Part shown: piece after piece, positions 44,563 to 52,160 of the stretch
How positions within the stretch are numbered: position 1 is the first letter of the stretch
How the letters are laid out: each line of letters opens with the position of its first letter
Source: Opitutaceae bacterium
GTDB taxonomy: Bacteria; Verrucomicrobiota; Verrucomicrobiia; Opitutales; Opitutaceae
Reading direction: 5' to 3'
Assembly (NCBI GenBank): GCA_030693515.1
Contig: JAUYAK010000049.1
Coordinates: 35,682 to 99,681, forward strand
Length of the DNA: 64,000 bases
The notes under the pieces: model-generated
The model's input: only the letters and a program-made list of their open reading frames with translations
Told to the model about the DNA's origin: nothing
The model's database searches: none
Program-made: the position numbers and the translations under genes

Positions 44563-45482
44563 CTCCGAACCTCGATCGCAAACCCGGCCTGCACCCGCGC
44601 AACCCGCACGCCGCCGGCTACGATTTCTCCGCGCTTATCCGGCGCAGTCCGGAACTCGCGGCCTTCGTCCATCCAAATCCCGTCGGCCGCGACACGATCA
44701 ACTTTGCCGATCCGGCGGCGGTGCTCGCCCTCAACCGCGCGCTGCTCCGCCACCACTACGGCCTTGAGCACTGGGAAATCCCGCCGGGCTATCTCTGCCC
44801 GCCGATTCCCGGCCGCGCCGACTACCTCCACCACGTCGCCGATCTGCTCGCGGAAAATCGCTCCGACGACCTCCCGCGCGGCCCGACCGTGCGCATCCTC
44901 GATCTCGGCGTCGGCGCGAATTGCATCTATCCGATCATCGGTGTCGCCGCCTACGACTGGAATTTCGTGGGCAGCGACATCGATCCCGCGGCGCTCGCCA
45001 ACGCGGAGCAAATCGTCGCGCGCAATCCCGCGCTCGCCGGCCGGGTCGAGCTGCGGCTGCAGCGCGACCCGGGAAAAATCTTCGCGGGCGTCACGTCGCC
45101 CGGCGAACGCTTCGCGGCCTGCGTGTGCAACCCGCCCTTCCACGCCTCGGCCGCCGAGGCCGACGCCGGCACGCGGCGCAAGCTCCGCAACCTCGGCCTC
45201 TCGCTGAAGCGCGACCCCGCGCGCAATTTCGGCGGGCACAATCGCGAGCTCTGGTGCGAGGGCGGCGAGGCCGCCTTCGTGCGCCGCATGATCGCCGAGA
45301 GCGCCACGCGCCCCGGCCTGTGCCGCTGGTTCACCACGCTGGTCTCGAAGGATGAGCACGTCCCCGGCCTGCACGGCGCGATGCGCGCCGCCGGTGCGAC
45401 CGCGCTGCGCACCATCGACCTCGCCCACGGCCAGAAACGCTTCCGGATCATGGCGTGGAGCTTTGGCACGTCTCCCCGGTAG
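44490..45482 (+). CDS. rlmF: 23S rRNA (adenine-1618-N6) methyltransferase
   Basis: RlmF methylates N6 of A1618 in 23S rRNA. The recognisable protein begins [20 protein letters not shown], and continues with [39 protein letters not shown], the SAM-binding [16 protein letters not shown] and the catalytic CNPPFHAS. In E. coli the GLHPRN motif lies six residues after the start. Here no ATG, GTG or TTG lies in that place, and the first in-frame starts are GTG 44478 and GTG 44490, in or before a palindromic repeat. The true start is uncertain, and I give 44490. The stop TAG lies in another repeat. Confidence 0.8.
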   Translation: MGGALCPDGLPRAPAQSGHKAPPTAPNLDRKPGLHPRNPHAAGYDFSALIRRSPELAAFVHPNPVGRDTINFADPAAVLALNRALLRHHYGLEHWEIPPGYLCPPIPGRADYLHHVADLLAENRSDDLPRGPTVRILDLGVGANCIYPIIGVAAYDWNFVGSDIDPAALANAEQIVARNPALAGRVELRLQRDPGKIFAGVTSPGERFAACVCNPPFHASAAEADAGTRRKLRNLGLSLKRDPARNFGGHNRELWCEGGEAAFVRRMIAESATRPGLCRWFTTLVSKDEHVPGLHGAMRAAGATALRTIDLAHGQKRFRIMAWSFGTSPR

Positions 45483-45642
45483 CGCGCGCTTCAGCCCGCG
45501 CCGAAAAACCACTGGCGTTGACCACGGATCACACGGATTAACACGGATAGAGTTTCGCCGCGTGGGCCTTATCCGTGTTCATCTGTGAAATCCGTGGTTA
45601 GTCTTGGATTCCGTTCTGTCGCGGGCTGAAGCCGCGCGCTAC
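45479..45642. repeat. Nested palindromic repeat, 164 bp
   Basis: The outer arms GTAGCGCGCGCTTCAGCCCG... and ...CGGGCTGAAGCCGCGCGCTAC enclose an inner inverted repeat with ACCACGGAT(C/T)...ACACGGAT on the left (45521-45549) and ATCCGTGTTC...ATCCGTGGT on the right (45570-45600). The inner unit is AT-richer and a different family. The GTAG at the left end supplies the stop codon of rlmF. It fills the gap to the next gene. Confidence 0.92.
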
Positions 45643-45687
45643 TCTCCACTCGCCACCTCGTCGCAGGCCCTCGCACACTCCCCACCC

Positions 45688-46680
45688 ATGAAAAAACTCC
45701 ACTGGGGCGTCCTCGGCGCGGCGCGCATCGCGGTCAACAAGGTCATCCCCGCGCTCCAGCGTTCGCAGTTCGGCACGGTCGTCGCGATTGCCTCGCGCGA
45801 TGCCGCCAAGGGCGCGGCCGCGGCCCGGCAGCACGGCATCGCGCGCGTGCATGCGAGCTACGAGGCCCTGCTCGCCGATCCGGGCGTCGATGCCGTCTAC
45901 ATCCCGCTGCCCAATCACCTGCACGTGCCGTGGTCGCTCAAGGCGCTGACGGCGGGCAAGCACGTGCTCTGCGAGAAGCCGATCGCACTCAATGCACGCG
46001 AGGCCGCAGAACTGGCCGAGACGGCGCAGCGTTTCCCCCAGCTGAAGATCATGGAGGCGTTCATGTATCGTTTCCATCCGCAGTGGCTCCGCGCGCGGGC
46101 CATCGTCGCAGCCGGCGGCATCGGCGAACTGCGCGCGATGCACAGCCACTTCTCCTACTGGAACGTGGACCCGGCCAACGTCCGCAACCTCGCCGCGATC
46201 GGCGGCGGCGCGATGATGGACATCGGCTGCTACTGCGTGTCGTTTGCGCGGTGGATCTTCGACGCCGCGCCGCGCCGCGTGCTCGGTGTGGTGGACACCG
46301 ACCCGAACTTCGGCACGGACCGGCTCGCCTCGGGCCTGCTCGATTTTGGCCGCGGCACGGCGAGCTTCACCTGCGCGACGCAGCTCACGCCCTACCAGCG
46401 CGCGCAGATCTTCGGCACCGAGGGCCGGCTCGAAATCGAAATTCCCTGCAACGCCCCGCCCGATCAGCCCGCCCGCCTCTGGCACCAGCGCAACAACGCC
46501 GCCGTGGAGGAAATCACCTTCCCCGCCTGCGACCAATACACGCTGCAGGGCGACGCCTTCGCGCGCGCCGTGCTCGACGACACCCCGGTCCCCACGCCGC
46601 TCGCCGACGCGGTGTGCAACATGCGTGTGATCGAATCCGTGCTCGCCAGCGCCCGCTCCGGCGCATGGCTGGCCATGTAG
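45688..46680 (+). CDS. Gfo/Idh/MocA-family oxidoreductase
   Basis: 330 residues. NAD(P)-dependent sugar or inositol dehydrogenase. The ATG at 45688 starts MKKLHWGVLGAARIAVNKVI, the Rossmann fold with GxxxxA. VYIPLPNHLHVPWSLKALTA and GKHVLCEKPIALN (EKP, catalytic Lys) follow, then IMEAFMYRFHPQW and the C-terminal sheet. It resembles the dihydrodiol/xylose dehydrogenase branch (D-xylose 1-dehydrogenase-like). The stop codon TAG is part of the next palindromic repeat. Confidence 0.9.
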   Translation: MKKLHWGVLGAARIAVNKVIPALQRSQFGTVVAIASRDAAKGAAAARQHGIARVHASYEALLADPGVDAVYIPLPNHLHVPWSLKALTAGKHVLCEKPIALNAREAAELAETAQRFPQLKIMEAFMYRFHPQWLRARAIVAAGGIGELRAMHSHFSYWNVDPANVRNLAAIGGGAMMDIGCYCVSFARWIFDAAPRRVLGVVDTDPNFGTDRLASGLLDFGRGTASFTCATQLTPYQRAQIFGTEGRLEIEIPCNAPPDQPARLWHQRNNAAVEEITFPACDQYTLQGDAFARAVLDDTPVPTPLADAVCNMRVIESVLASARSGAWLAM

Positions 46681-46750
46681 CGGCGGGCGTCCCTGCCCGC
46701 CGGTTCAGGGCATTTGACCAACCTCGGCGGGCCAGGACGCTCGCCGCTAC
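46677..46750. repeat. Palindromic repeat, GCGTCCCTGCCCGCC family
   Basis: GTAGCGGCGGGCGTCCCTGC on the left, TTCAGG in the loop, and a right arm CAGGACGCTCGCCGCTAC. It is close to the copy at 20192-20266. Bases 46678-46680 are the stop codon of the oxidoreductase gene. Confidence 0.85.
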
Positions 46751-46801
46751 CCCAAAACGATCCTGTTCGCCGCCGCCCTTTTCCCTATCGTCCCCCCCAC
46801 T

Positions 46802-48373
46802 ATGCGCCGCCGCCCCGCCCTCGCGTTTCTCACCCTCCTGCTCGTCGCCACCCCCGCGCTCCCCGCCCAGGATTACGATCTTCTCATCCGCGGCGGCCGC
46901 GTGATCGACGGCACGGGCCGCGCCGCCTACGCGGGCGACATCGCTGTGCGCGGCGATCGCATCGTGGCCCTCGGCGCGCTCACCGGCACGGCCCGCACAA
47001 CCATCGAGGCCAACGGCCTCGTGGTCGCGCCGGGCTTCGTCGACGTCCACACCCACTCTGAGGACATCACCGATCTGCCCGTCGCGGAAAACTTCCTCCG
47101 CATGGGCGTCACCACGATCGTCACCGGCAACTGCGGCGGCTCGAAGCTCAACGTGGGCGAGTTTTTCGACGCCATCGTGAAGACCGGCGTGGGCGTCAAC
47201 GTCGCCACCCTCATCGGCCACAACACCGTCCGCGGCCAGGTGATGGGCGGCAGTTTCGCCCGCCCGCCCACCGCCGAGGAACTCGACCAGATGCGCGCGC
47301 ACGTCGGGCAGGCGATGAAGGATGGCGCCGTGGGCCTCAGCACCGGCCTCATCTATCTGCCCGGCACCTTCGCCAAGACCGACGAGATCGTGGCGCTGGC
47401 CAAGGTCGCCTCCGCGCACGGCGGGGTTTACGCGAGCCACATGCGCTCCGAGAGCACGGGCATCGTCAAGGCTCTCGAAGAACTCGCCACCATCGCCCGC
47501 GAGGCGCGCATCCCGGCCGAGGTCTCCCATCTCAAGCTCTCCGGCCCCAGCGCCTGGGGCCGCGCCGACGAGATCCTCGCATGGCTCGACCGCGCGCGCG
47601 CCGAGGGCCTCGCCATCACGCACGACCAGTATGCCTACACCGCGTCGAGCACCGGCATCAGCACGCTCATCGCCGCGGAATTTCGCGAGGGCGGCGACCA
47701 GCGCTACCGCGAACGCCTCGCCGATCCCGCCACCAAGGCCCGCATGATCGCCGAAATGAAGGAGTCGATCGCGAAAGGGAAACGCGGCGACTACTCCTAC
47801 GCCGTCGTCGCCAGCTTCCGCGCCGACAAGCGCCTCAACGGAAAAAACATCAAGCAGGCCGCGCTGCTGCTCCGCGGCGCCGACACCCTCGACGACCAGA
47901 TCGAGACCGTCCTCGACATCCACGCGCGCGGCGGAGCGCAAGGCGTCTTCCACGGCATGAGCGAGCCTGACCTGAAGAAATTCCTCGCCCACCCGCTCAC
48001 CATGATCGCCTCCGATTCCGGCGTGCGCCGCTTCGGCGACGCCGTCCCCCACCCGCGCGGCTACGGCAACAACGCCCGCGTGCTCGCCCGCTACGTGCGC
48101 GACCAAAAGGTCATCACCCTCGAGGACGCCGTGCGCAAAATGTCCGCGCTCCCCGCCGCCACTTTCCATCTCAAGGACCGCGGTGAACTCCGCCCCGGCG
48201 CCGTGGCCGACCTCGTGATCTTCGACCCCGAAAAGGTGAACGATCCCTCGACCTACGACGACCCGCACCACTACGCCGTCGGCTTCCGCGACGTGATCGT
48301 GAACGGCGTGCCCGTGATCCGCGAAACGAAGCTCACGGAGGCGCGGCCGGGGCGGCCGGTGAAGCGGCAGTAA
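46802..48373 (+). CDS. D-aminoacylase-like amidohydrolase
   Basis: 523 residues. Amidohydrolase superfamily, N-acyl-D-amino-acid deacylase group (COG3653). The signal peptide (LAFLTLLLVATPALPAQD) indicates export. YDLLIRGGRVIDGTG opens the composite domain; VVAPGFVDVHTHSE is the first metal site; VTTIVTGNCGGS (Cys ligand of the group), GVYASHMRSES and EVSHLKLSG (metal His) follow; MIASDSGVRRFG holds the catalytic Asp. The C-terminus GAVADLVIFDPEKVND is typical. It hydrolyses N-acyl groups from D-amino acids or related amides. Confidence 0.88.
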   Translation: MRRRPALAFLTLLLVATPALPAQDYDLLIRGGRVIDGTGRAAYAGDIAVRGDRIVALGALTGTARTTIEANGLVVAPGFVDVHTHSEDITDLPVAENFLRMGVTTIVTGNCGGSKLNVGEFFDAIVKTGVGVNVATLIGHNTVRGQVMGGSFARPPTAEELDQMRAHVGQAMKDGAVGLSTGLIYLPGTFAKTDEIVALAKVASAHGGVYASHMRSESTGIVKALEELATIAREARIPAEVSHLKLSGPSAWGRADEILAWLDRARAEGLAITHDQYAYTASSTGISTLIAAEFREGGDQRYRERLADPATKARMIAEMKESIAKGKRGDYSYAVVASFRADKRLNGKNIKQAALLLRGADTLDDQIETVLDIHARGGAQGVFHGMSEPDLKKFLAHPLTMIASDSGVRRFGDAVPHPRGYGNNARVLARYVRDQKVITLEDAVRKMSALPAATFHLKDRGELRPGAVADLVIFDPEKVNDPSTYDDPHHYAVGFRDVIVNGVPVIRETKLTEARPGRPVKRQ

Positions 48374-48422
48374 CGACGCCCTCAGCATTGACCCATTCGC
48401 GCCGCGCAATATCACTCCGCTC

Positions 48423-48635
48423 ATGAACGCCGTCGAGTTTACCACCGAGTTAAGCGGCGGCGCGACGCTGCCCATCCCCGCCGACATCGCGGCGCAACTG
48501 CCCAAGACCGGCAAGGCCCGCATCATCGTCCTCACCGAAGCACTTTCCGACGACGCGGACTGGCGCGCCGGGGCCTACGCTCAGTTCCTCCGTGACGATG
48601 CGGAGGAGGACGCCGTCTACGACTCCCGCCGCTGA
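48423..48635 (+). CDS. Antitoxin of a MazEF/PemIK-like pair
   Basis: 70 residues. A short beta-rich N-terminus (VEFTTELSGGATLPIPADIA) like the AbrB-type or related DNA-binding domains of antitoxins, then an acidic C-terminal tail (RDDAEEDAVYDSRR) of the kind that binds the toxin. It ends one base before the MazF-like toxin start, which is the normal antitoxin-toxin order. The exact family is not clear. Confidence 0.72.
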   Translation: MNAVEFTTELSGGATLPIPADIAAQLPKTGKARIIVLTEALSDDADWRAGAYAQFLRDDAEEDAVYDSRR

Positions 48636-48636
48636 G

Positions 48637-48948
48637 ATGTTCGGCGAGATATTCCTCTGCCAATTTCCGCTGACCTCAGGCGCAGCAGGAAAAATCCGGC
48701 CCGTGCTCGTGCTGTTCGACCTCGGACCGGACGCCATCGTCTGCCGGGTCACTTCGGTCCTGCGCACCGGGCCGCTCGATGTCACGCTGGCCGATTGGCA
48801 GGCCGCCGGTTTGCTCAAGCCTTCGGTCGCGCGGCTCGATCGTATCGTGACCGCAGAGCGCAGCATTTTTATCCGGCGCCTCGACACGCTGAGCGCCGCC
48901 GATCTCGCCGCAGTGCGCACAGCGTGGAACGCGCACATGAAGCTCTGA
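48637..48948 (+). CDS. MazF/PemK-like toxin
   Basis: 103 residues from the ATG at 48637. GEIFLCQFPLTSGAAGKIRP and VLVLFD give the PemK/MazF (PF02452) SH3-like barrel start, with KIRPVLV the conserved RPxLV region; ITAERSIFIRRLDTLSAADL-like C-terminal part and DRIVTAERSIF also fit. MazF toxins cleave mRNA at short sites. It is one base downstream of its antitoxin. No frameshift is seen, so the pair may be active. Confidence 0.82.
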   Translation: MFGEIFLCQFPLTSGAAGKIRPVLVLFDLGPDAIVCRVTSVLRTGPLDVTLADWQAAGLLKPSVARLDRIVTAERSIFIRRLDTLSAADLAAVRTAWNAHMKL

Positions 48949-49038
48949 GAGTCCCGCTTCTCCCGAAGCAGGCTACACGGATTTTGCAGGGCTGCCGCTT
49001 GTCGGCAACCGTCGCGGTTTTCAGATCCGCTGTGCAAC

Positions 49039-49059
49039 GGCCGGCGGCGAGCGCCGGCC
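49039..49059. terminator. Hairpin between convergent genes
   Basis: GGCCGGCG-GCGAG-CGCCGGCC is a strong 8-bp GC stem between the toxin gene and the convergent amidase-like gene. No T-tract follows. The following CCCTAC recalls the ends of the palindromic repeats, so it may be a repeat arm used as a terminator. Confidence 0.4.
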
Positions 49060-49095
49060 CTACGGCTCAAACGCGCTTCGCCGAAAATCTCACTC

Positions 49096-50343
49096 TCACT
49101 CCCGCGCCACGATCCATTCGATGGTCTTCTCCGCCAGCCGGTCGAGGGCGGTGACGCATTGTTCGATGTGCTCCTCCTTCGTGTCCTCGATCTTGTTGTG
49201 CGAGATGCCGTGGAGGCTTTGCACGAACATCATCACAGTCGGCACGCCGGCACCGCACATCTCGGCGGCGTCGTGCAGCGGGCCGGAGGGCAGGCAGTGC
49301 GACGCGCCGACCGTCTCCGCGATCGCGGCGTCGCAGAGCGCGATTAACTCGGGGTGGAAGGGGCGCGGGGCGATGTGCCAGAGGCGTTCCCACGTGACGG
49401 TGACGCCACCCTCGCGCGCGAAGCGTTCGCTCGCAGCGCGCGCCTCGGCGAGCATCCGCCCGAGCGCCACGGGATCGAGGTGGCGCTGGTCGAGCGTCAC
49501 GTGGCACTCCTCGACGACGCTCGTCACGATGCCGGGCTTCGTCGTGCAGGAGCCGATGGTGCAGACGCCGCCGCCGCTGCGTCGGGCGATCTCGTAGATT
49601 TCCGGGCTCAGGCGCGCGGCGGCGAGAAAGGCGTCCTTGCGGCGGTTCATCGGCGTGCTGCCCGAGTGCGCGGCCTGTCCGCGAAAGGTAATCGCGTGGC
49701 GCTCGACGCCGAAAGTCCCGAGCACCGCGCCGAGCGGCAGGTCGAGATCGAGGAGCACGGGGCCCTGCTCGATGTGCAATTCGAGGTAGGCGGCGGCGTG
49801 TTTCAGCTCAGTGCCGGACTCCTTCACGGCATCGAATTCGATGCCCACATCGCGCAGCGCATCGGGCAGCGCGATGCCGTCACGGTCGCGGAGGGCACGC
49901 GCCTCGTCCATGTTGAGCGAGCCAGAGCAGGCGGAGGAGCCGAAGAGACTCTTGCCGAAGCGCGCGCCCTCCTCGTCGGCCCAGTCCACGAGGCGCACGG
50001 TCACCGGCGGGCGGCCGCGATATTGCGCATGGAGGCGGCGGAGAATCTCCAGGCCGGCGAGGAGGTTGAGGCAGCCGTCGAGCCAGCCGCCGTTGGGCAC
50101 GGAATCGAGGTGGCCGCCGATGATGAGGGTGTGCGGCGAGGCGCCGGGGAGCGTAGCCCAGAGGTTGCCGGCGGCGTCGGGCGCGACCTCGACGGGGAGA
50201 GCCTGGAGTTTTTCGCGATACCACGCGCGGGCCTTGAGCCACGTCGCGGTGAAGGCCACGCGCTGCGCGCCGTCGGCGTCGCCGGTGAGGGCGCGCAGCT
50301 CCTTCAGCTCGGCAACCGTGCGCTTGGGATCGAGGAGAGGCAT
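49096..50343 (-). CDS. M20-family N-carbamoyl amino acid / ureidopropionase-like amidohydrolase
   Basis: 415 residues from the ATG at 50343. Zn-dependent hydrolase of the AllC/HyuC/beta-ureidopropionase group. Metal ligands: LIIGGHLDSVPNGGWLDG (His, Asp), VDWADEEGARFG (Glu pair), LELHIEQGPVL (His) and GISHNKIED at the end. The lid domain segment ITFRGQAAHSGSTPMNRR is the substrate carboxylate Arg region. It hydrolyses N-carbamoyl compounds to amine, CO2 and ammonia. It is divergent from the dihydropyrimidine dehydrogenase-like gene, suggesting joint pyrimidine or ureide breakdown. Confidence 0.87.
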   Translation of the reverse strand: MPLLDPKRTVAELKELRALTGDADGAQRVAFTATWLKARAWYREKLQALPVEVAPDAAGNLWATLPGASPHTLIIGGHLDSVPNGGWLDGCLNLLAGLEILRRLHAQYRGRPPVTVRLVDWADEEGARFGKSLFGSSACSGSLNMDEARALRDRDGIALPDALRDVGIEFDAVKESGTELKHAAAYLELHIEQGPVLLDLDLPLGAVLGTFGVERHAITFRGQAAHSGSTPMNRRKDAFLAAARLSPEIYEIARRSGGGVCTIGSCTTKPGIVTSVVEECHVTLDQRHLDPVALGRMLAEARAASERFAREGGVTVTWERLWHIAPRPFHPELIALCDAAIAETVGASHCLPSGPLHDAAEMCGAGVPTVMMFVQSLHGISHNKIEDTKEEHIEQCVTALDRLAEKTIEWIVARE

Positions 50344-50459
50344 GGCGGGTGTTTGCAGCTTGGAAACTTCGGCGGGGCGGGCCAGCTTCAACTCGCGCCC
50401 GCAGACCCGCGTTTCGCCTGTGCCACCCCGCCGTTTTTCAAAACGCAAACACCACCACC

Positions 50460-51596
50460 ATGCCCACGCTCGCCACCACCGTCGACGGCCTGAAGCTCCC
50501 CAACCCGTTCGTCATCGGCTCCGGCCCGCCGGGCACCAACCTTAGCGTGATCAACCGGGCCTTTCGCGAGGGCTGGGGCGCGGTGATCGCGAAGACCGTG
50601 AGCCTCGACGCCTCGAAGGTGGTCAACGTGACCCCGCGCTACGCCAAGCTCCACGCGACGAGCGGCGAGGTCATCGGCTGGGAAAACATCGAGTTGATCA
50701 GCGACCGTCCGTTTCACCTGTGGGAGGACGAGTTCAAGCGTTGCAAGGACGCGCAGCCCCCCGGCGCGCTCATCGCCTCCATCATGGAGGAGTATAATAA
50801 GGACGCGTGGATCGAACTCGTGCAGCGCTGCGAAGCCGTGGGCGTGGACGCGTTTGAGCTGAACTTCTCCTGCCCGCACGGCCTGCCCGAGCGCAAGATG
50901 GGCGCCGCGATGGGCCAGGACCCGGACATCCTCGAGGAAGTCTGCGGCTGGGTCGCTTCCGCGACGAAGAAGCCCGTGTGGGCGAAGATGACGCCCAACA
51001 TCACGCACATCGAGGAACCCGGCCGCGCGGCGCTGCGCGGCGGCGCCACCGGCCTCAGCGCGATCAACACCATCCGCAGCGTCACGAGCGTGAACCTCGA
51101 CACGCTGCGCCCCGATCCGTGCGTCGAGGGCTACACCACGCCCGGCGGCTACTCGTCGAAGGCCGTGAAGCCGATCGCGCTCCGCATGGTGATGGAGCTG
51201 GCGACGATGATCCAAAAAGAATTCCCCGGCCGCTCGCTCTCCGGCCTCGGCGGCATCGAAAGCGGCGAGGATGCCGCGCAGTTCATCTTGCTCGGCTCCG
51301 ACACCGTGCAGGTCTGCACCGGCGTGATGAAGTTCGGCTACGAATGCGTGAAGCCGATGCAGGAGCAACTGCTGGCCTTCATGGCCAAGCACAAGTTCGA
51401 GACACTCGCGGATTTCAAAGGCAAGAGCCTCCCTTATTTCACGACGCACGCCGACCTCGTCCGCCGTCAAACCGAACGCAAAGCCGCGCAAAAAGCCGCC
51501 GCCGCCGCCGCCGGCGCGACGAAGGTCGTGAAGAGCGACGGCGAATGGAGCGGCGACGAATTCGTGAAGCAGTCGGATGCGCTGTCGAAGGGGTGA
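50460..51596 (+). CDS. Dihydropyrimidine dehydrogenase-like (PreA-type) protein
   Basis: 378 residues from the ATG at 50460. FMN-binding TIM barrel of the DHOD/PreA family: LKLPNPFVIGSGPPGTN, VIAKTVSLDASKVVNVTPRY, FELNFSCPHGLPERKMGAAM with the catalytic Cys, WAKMTPNITH, and LSGLGGIESGEDAAQFILLG. PreA reduces uracil and thymine as the first step of the reductive route. Here the C-terminus (residues 330-378) is Ala/Lys-rich and has no Cys, so the usual two 4Fe-4S ferredoxin domain is absent. PreT and dihydropyrimidinase genes are not in the window. Confidence 0.85.
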   Translation: MPTLATTVDGLKLPNPFVIGSGPPGTNLSVINRAFREGWGAVIAKTVSLDASKVVNVTPRYAKLHATSGEVIGWENIELISDRPFHLWEDEFKRCKDAQPPGALIASIMEEYNKDAWIELVQRCEAVGVDAFELNFSCPHGLPERKMGAAMGQDPDILEEVCGWVASATKKPVWAKMTPNITHIEEPGRAALRGGATGLSAINTIRSVTSVNLDTLRPDPCVEGYTTPGGYSSKAVKPIALRMVMELATMIQKEFPGRSLSGLGGIESGEDAAQFILLGSDTVQVCTGVMKFGYECVKPMQEQLLAFMAKHKFETLADFKGKSLPYFTTHADLVRRQTERKAAQKAAAAAAGATKVVKSDGEWSGDEFVKQSDALSKG

Positions 51597-51620
51597 GGCG
51601 GCAAGCTCCAACAGGTTCAC

Positions 51621-52160
51621 ATGGATTGGAAGGCCCTAGTTTCGACTGACATCTCGGTCTTTAACACAGCGGTTGAGACACATATGTTTCCGATCGCGCG
51701 GGAGTATCATCTCAACGTGCATCGGCTCGACGAGCGAGCCTTCGGTTTTTCGTCAAACACCATCGGCGTGAAGGTATATTTCCCCTTATGCCACGGCGTA
51801 GATGTGACCGTGTGTCTATCCAACAAATTCGATCCTCGTTGGAACGCCGAAGACGAACAAGGTATCTGCTGGTTCGTGAAATTTCTCGGCTTCAATGCGA
51901 AAGTGCCCGATCGAATCTACTCAAAAGGGAAGGTTGATGCAGCGATGGCAGACTATGCCCATGCGTTGCGGCTGGTCTTAAACAAATTTGCCGGTGCATC
52001 GCCCGATCTCTGGGCCGAATTCTCAATATTTTCCCAGGGGGAACGCGAAACATTGATGGGGAAGAAGACCTTTCCCGGACAACTCGAGCTGAAATCACCG
52101 TTTGCGCGAAAACCATTCACCTCATCACAACCCTCTAGGCATTCCAAACCAAGCCCATGA
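51621..52160 (+). CDS. Orphan hypothetical protein of unusual composition
   Basis: 179 residues. It is less GC-rich than every neighbour (many A/T-ending codons), so it was probably acquired. There is no signal peptide or membrane helix. FGFSSNTIGVKVYFPLCHGV and ICWFVKFLGFNAKVP suggest a beta-rich core. The size and isolation recall immunity-type proteins, but I do not recognise a family. It sits between the PreA-like gene and the esterase gene, with its stop overlapping the latter's ATG by four bases. Confidence 0.65.
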   Translation: MDWKALVSTDISVFNTAVETHMFPIAREYHLNVHRLDERAFGFSSNTIGVKVYFPLCHGVDVTVCLSNKFDPRWNAEDEQGICWFVKFLGFNAKVPDRIYSKGKVDAAMADYAHALRLVLNKFAGASPDLWAEFSIFSQGERETLMGKKTFPGQLELKSPFARKPFTSSQPSRHSKPSP

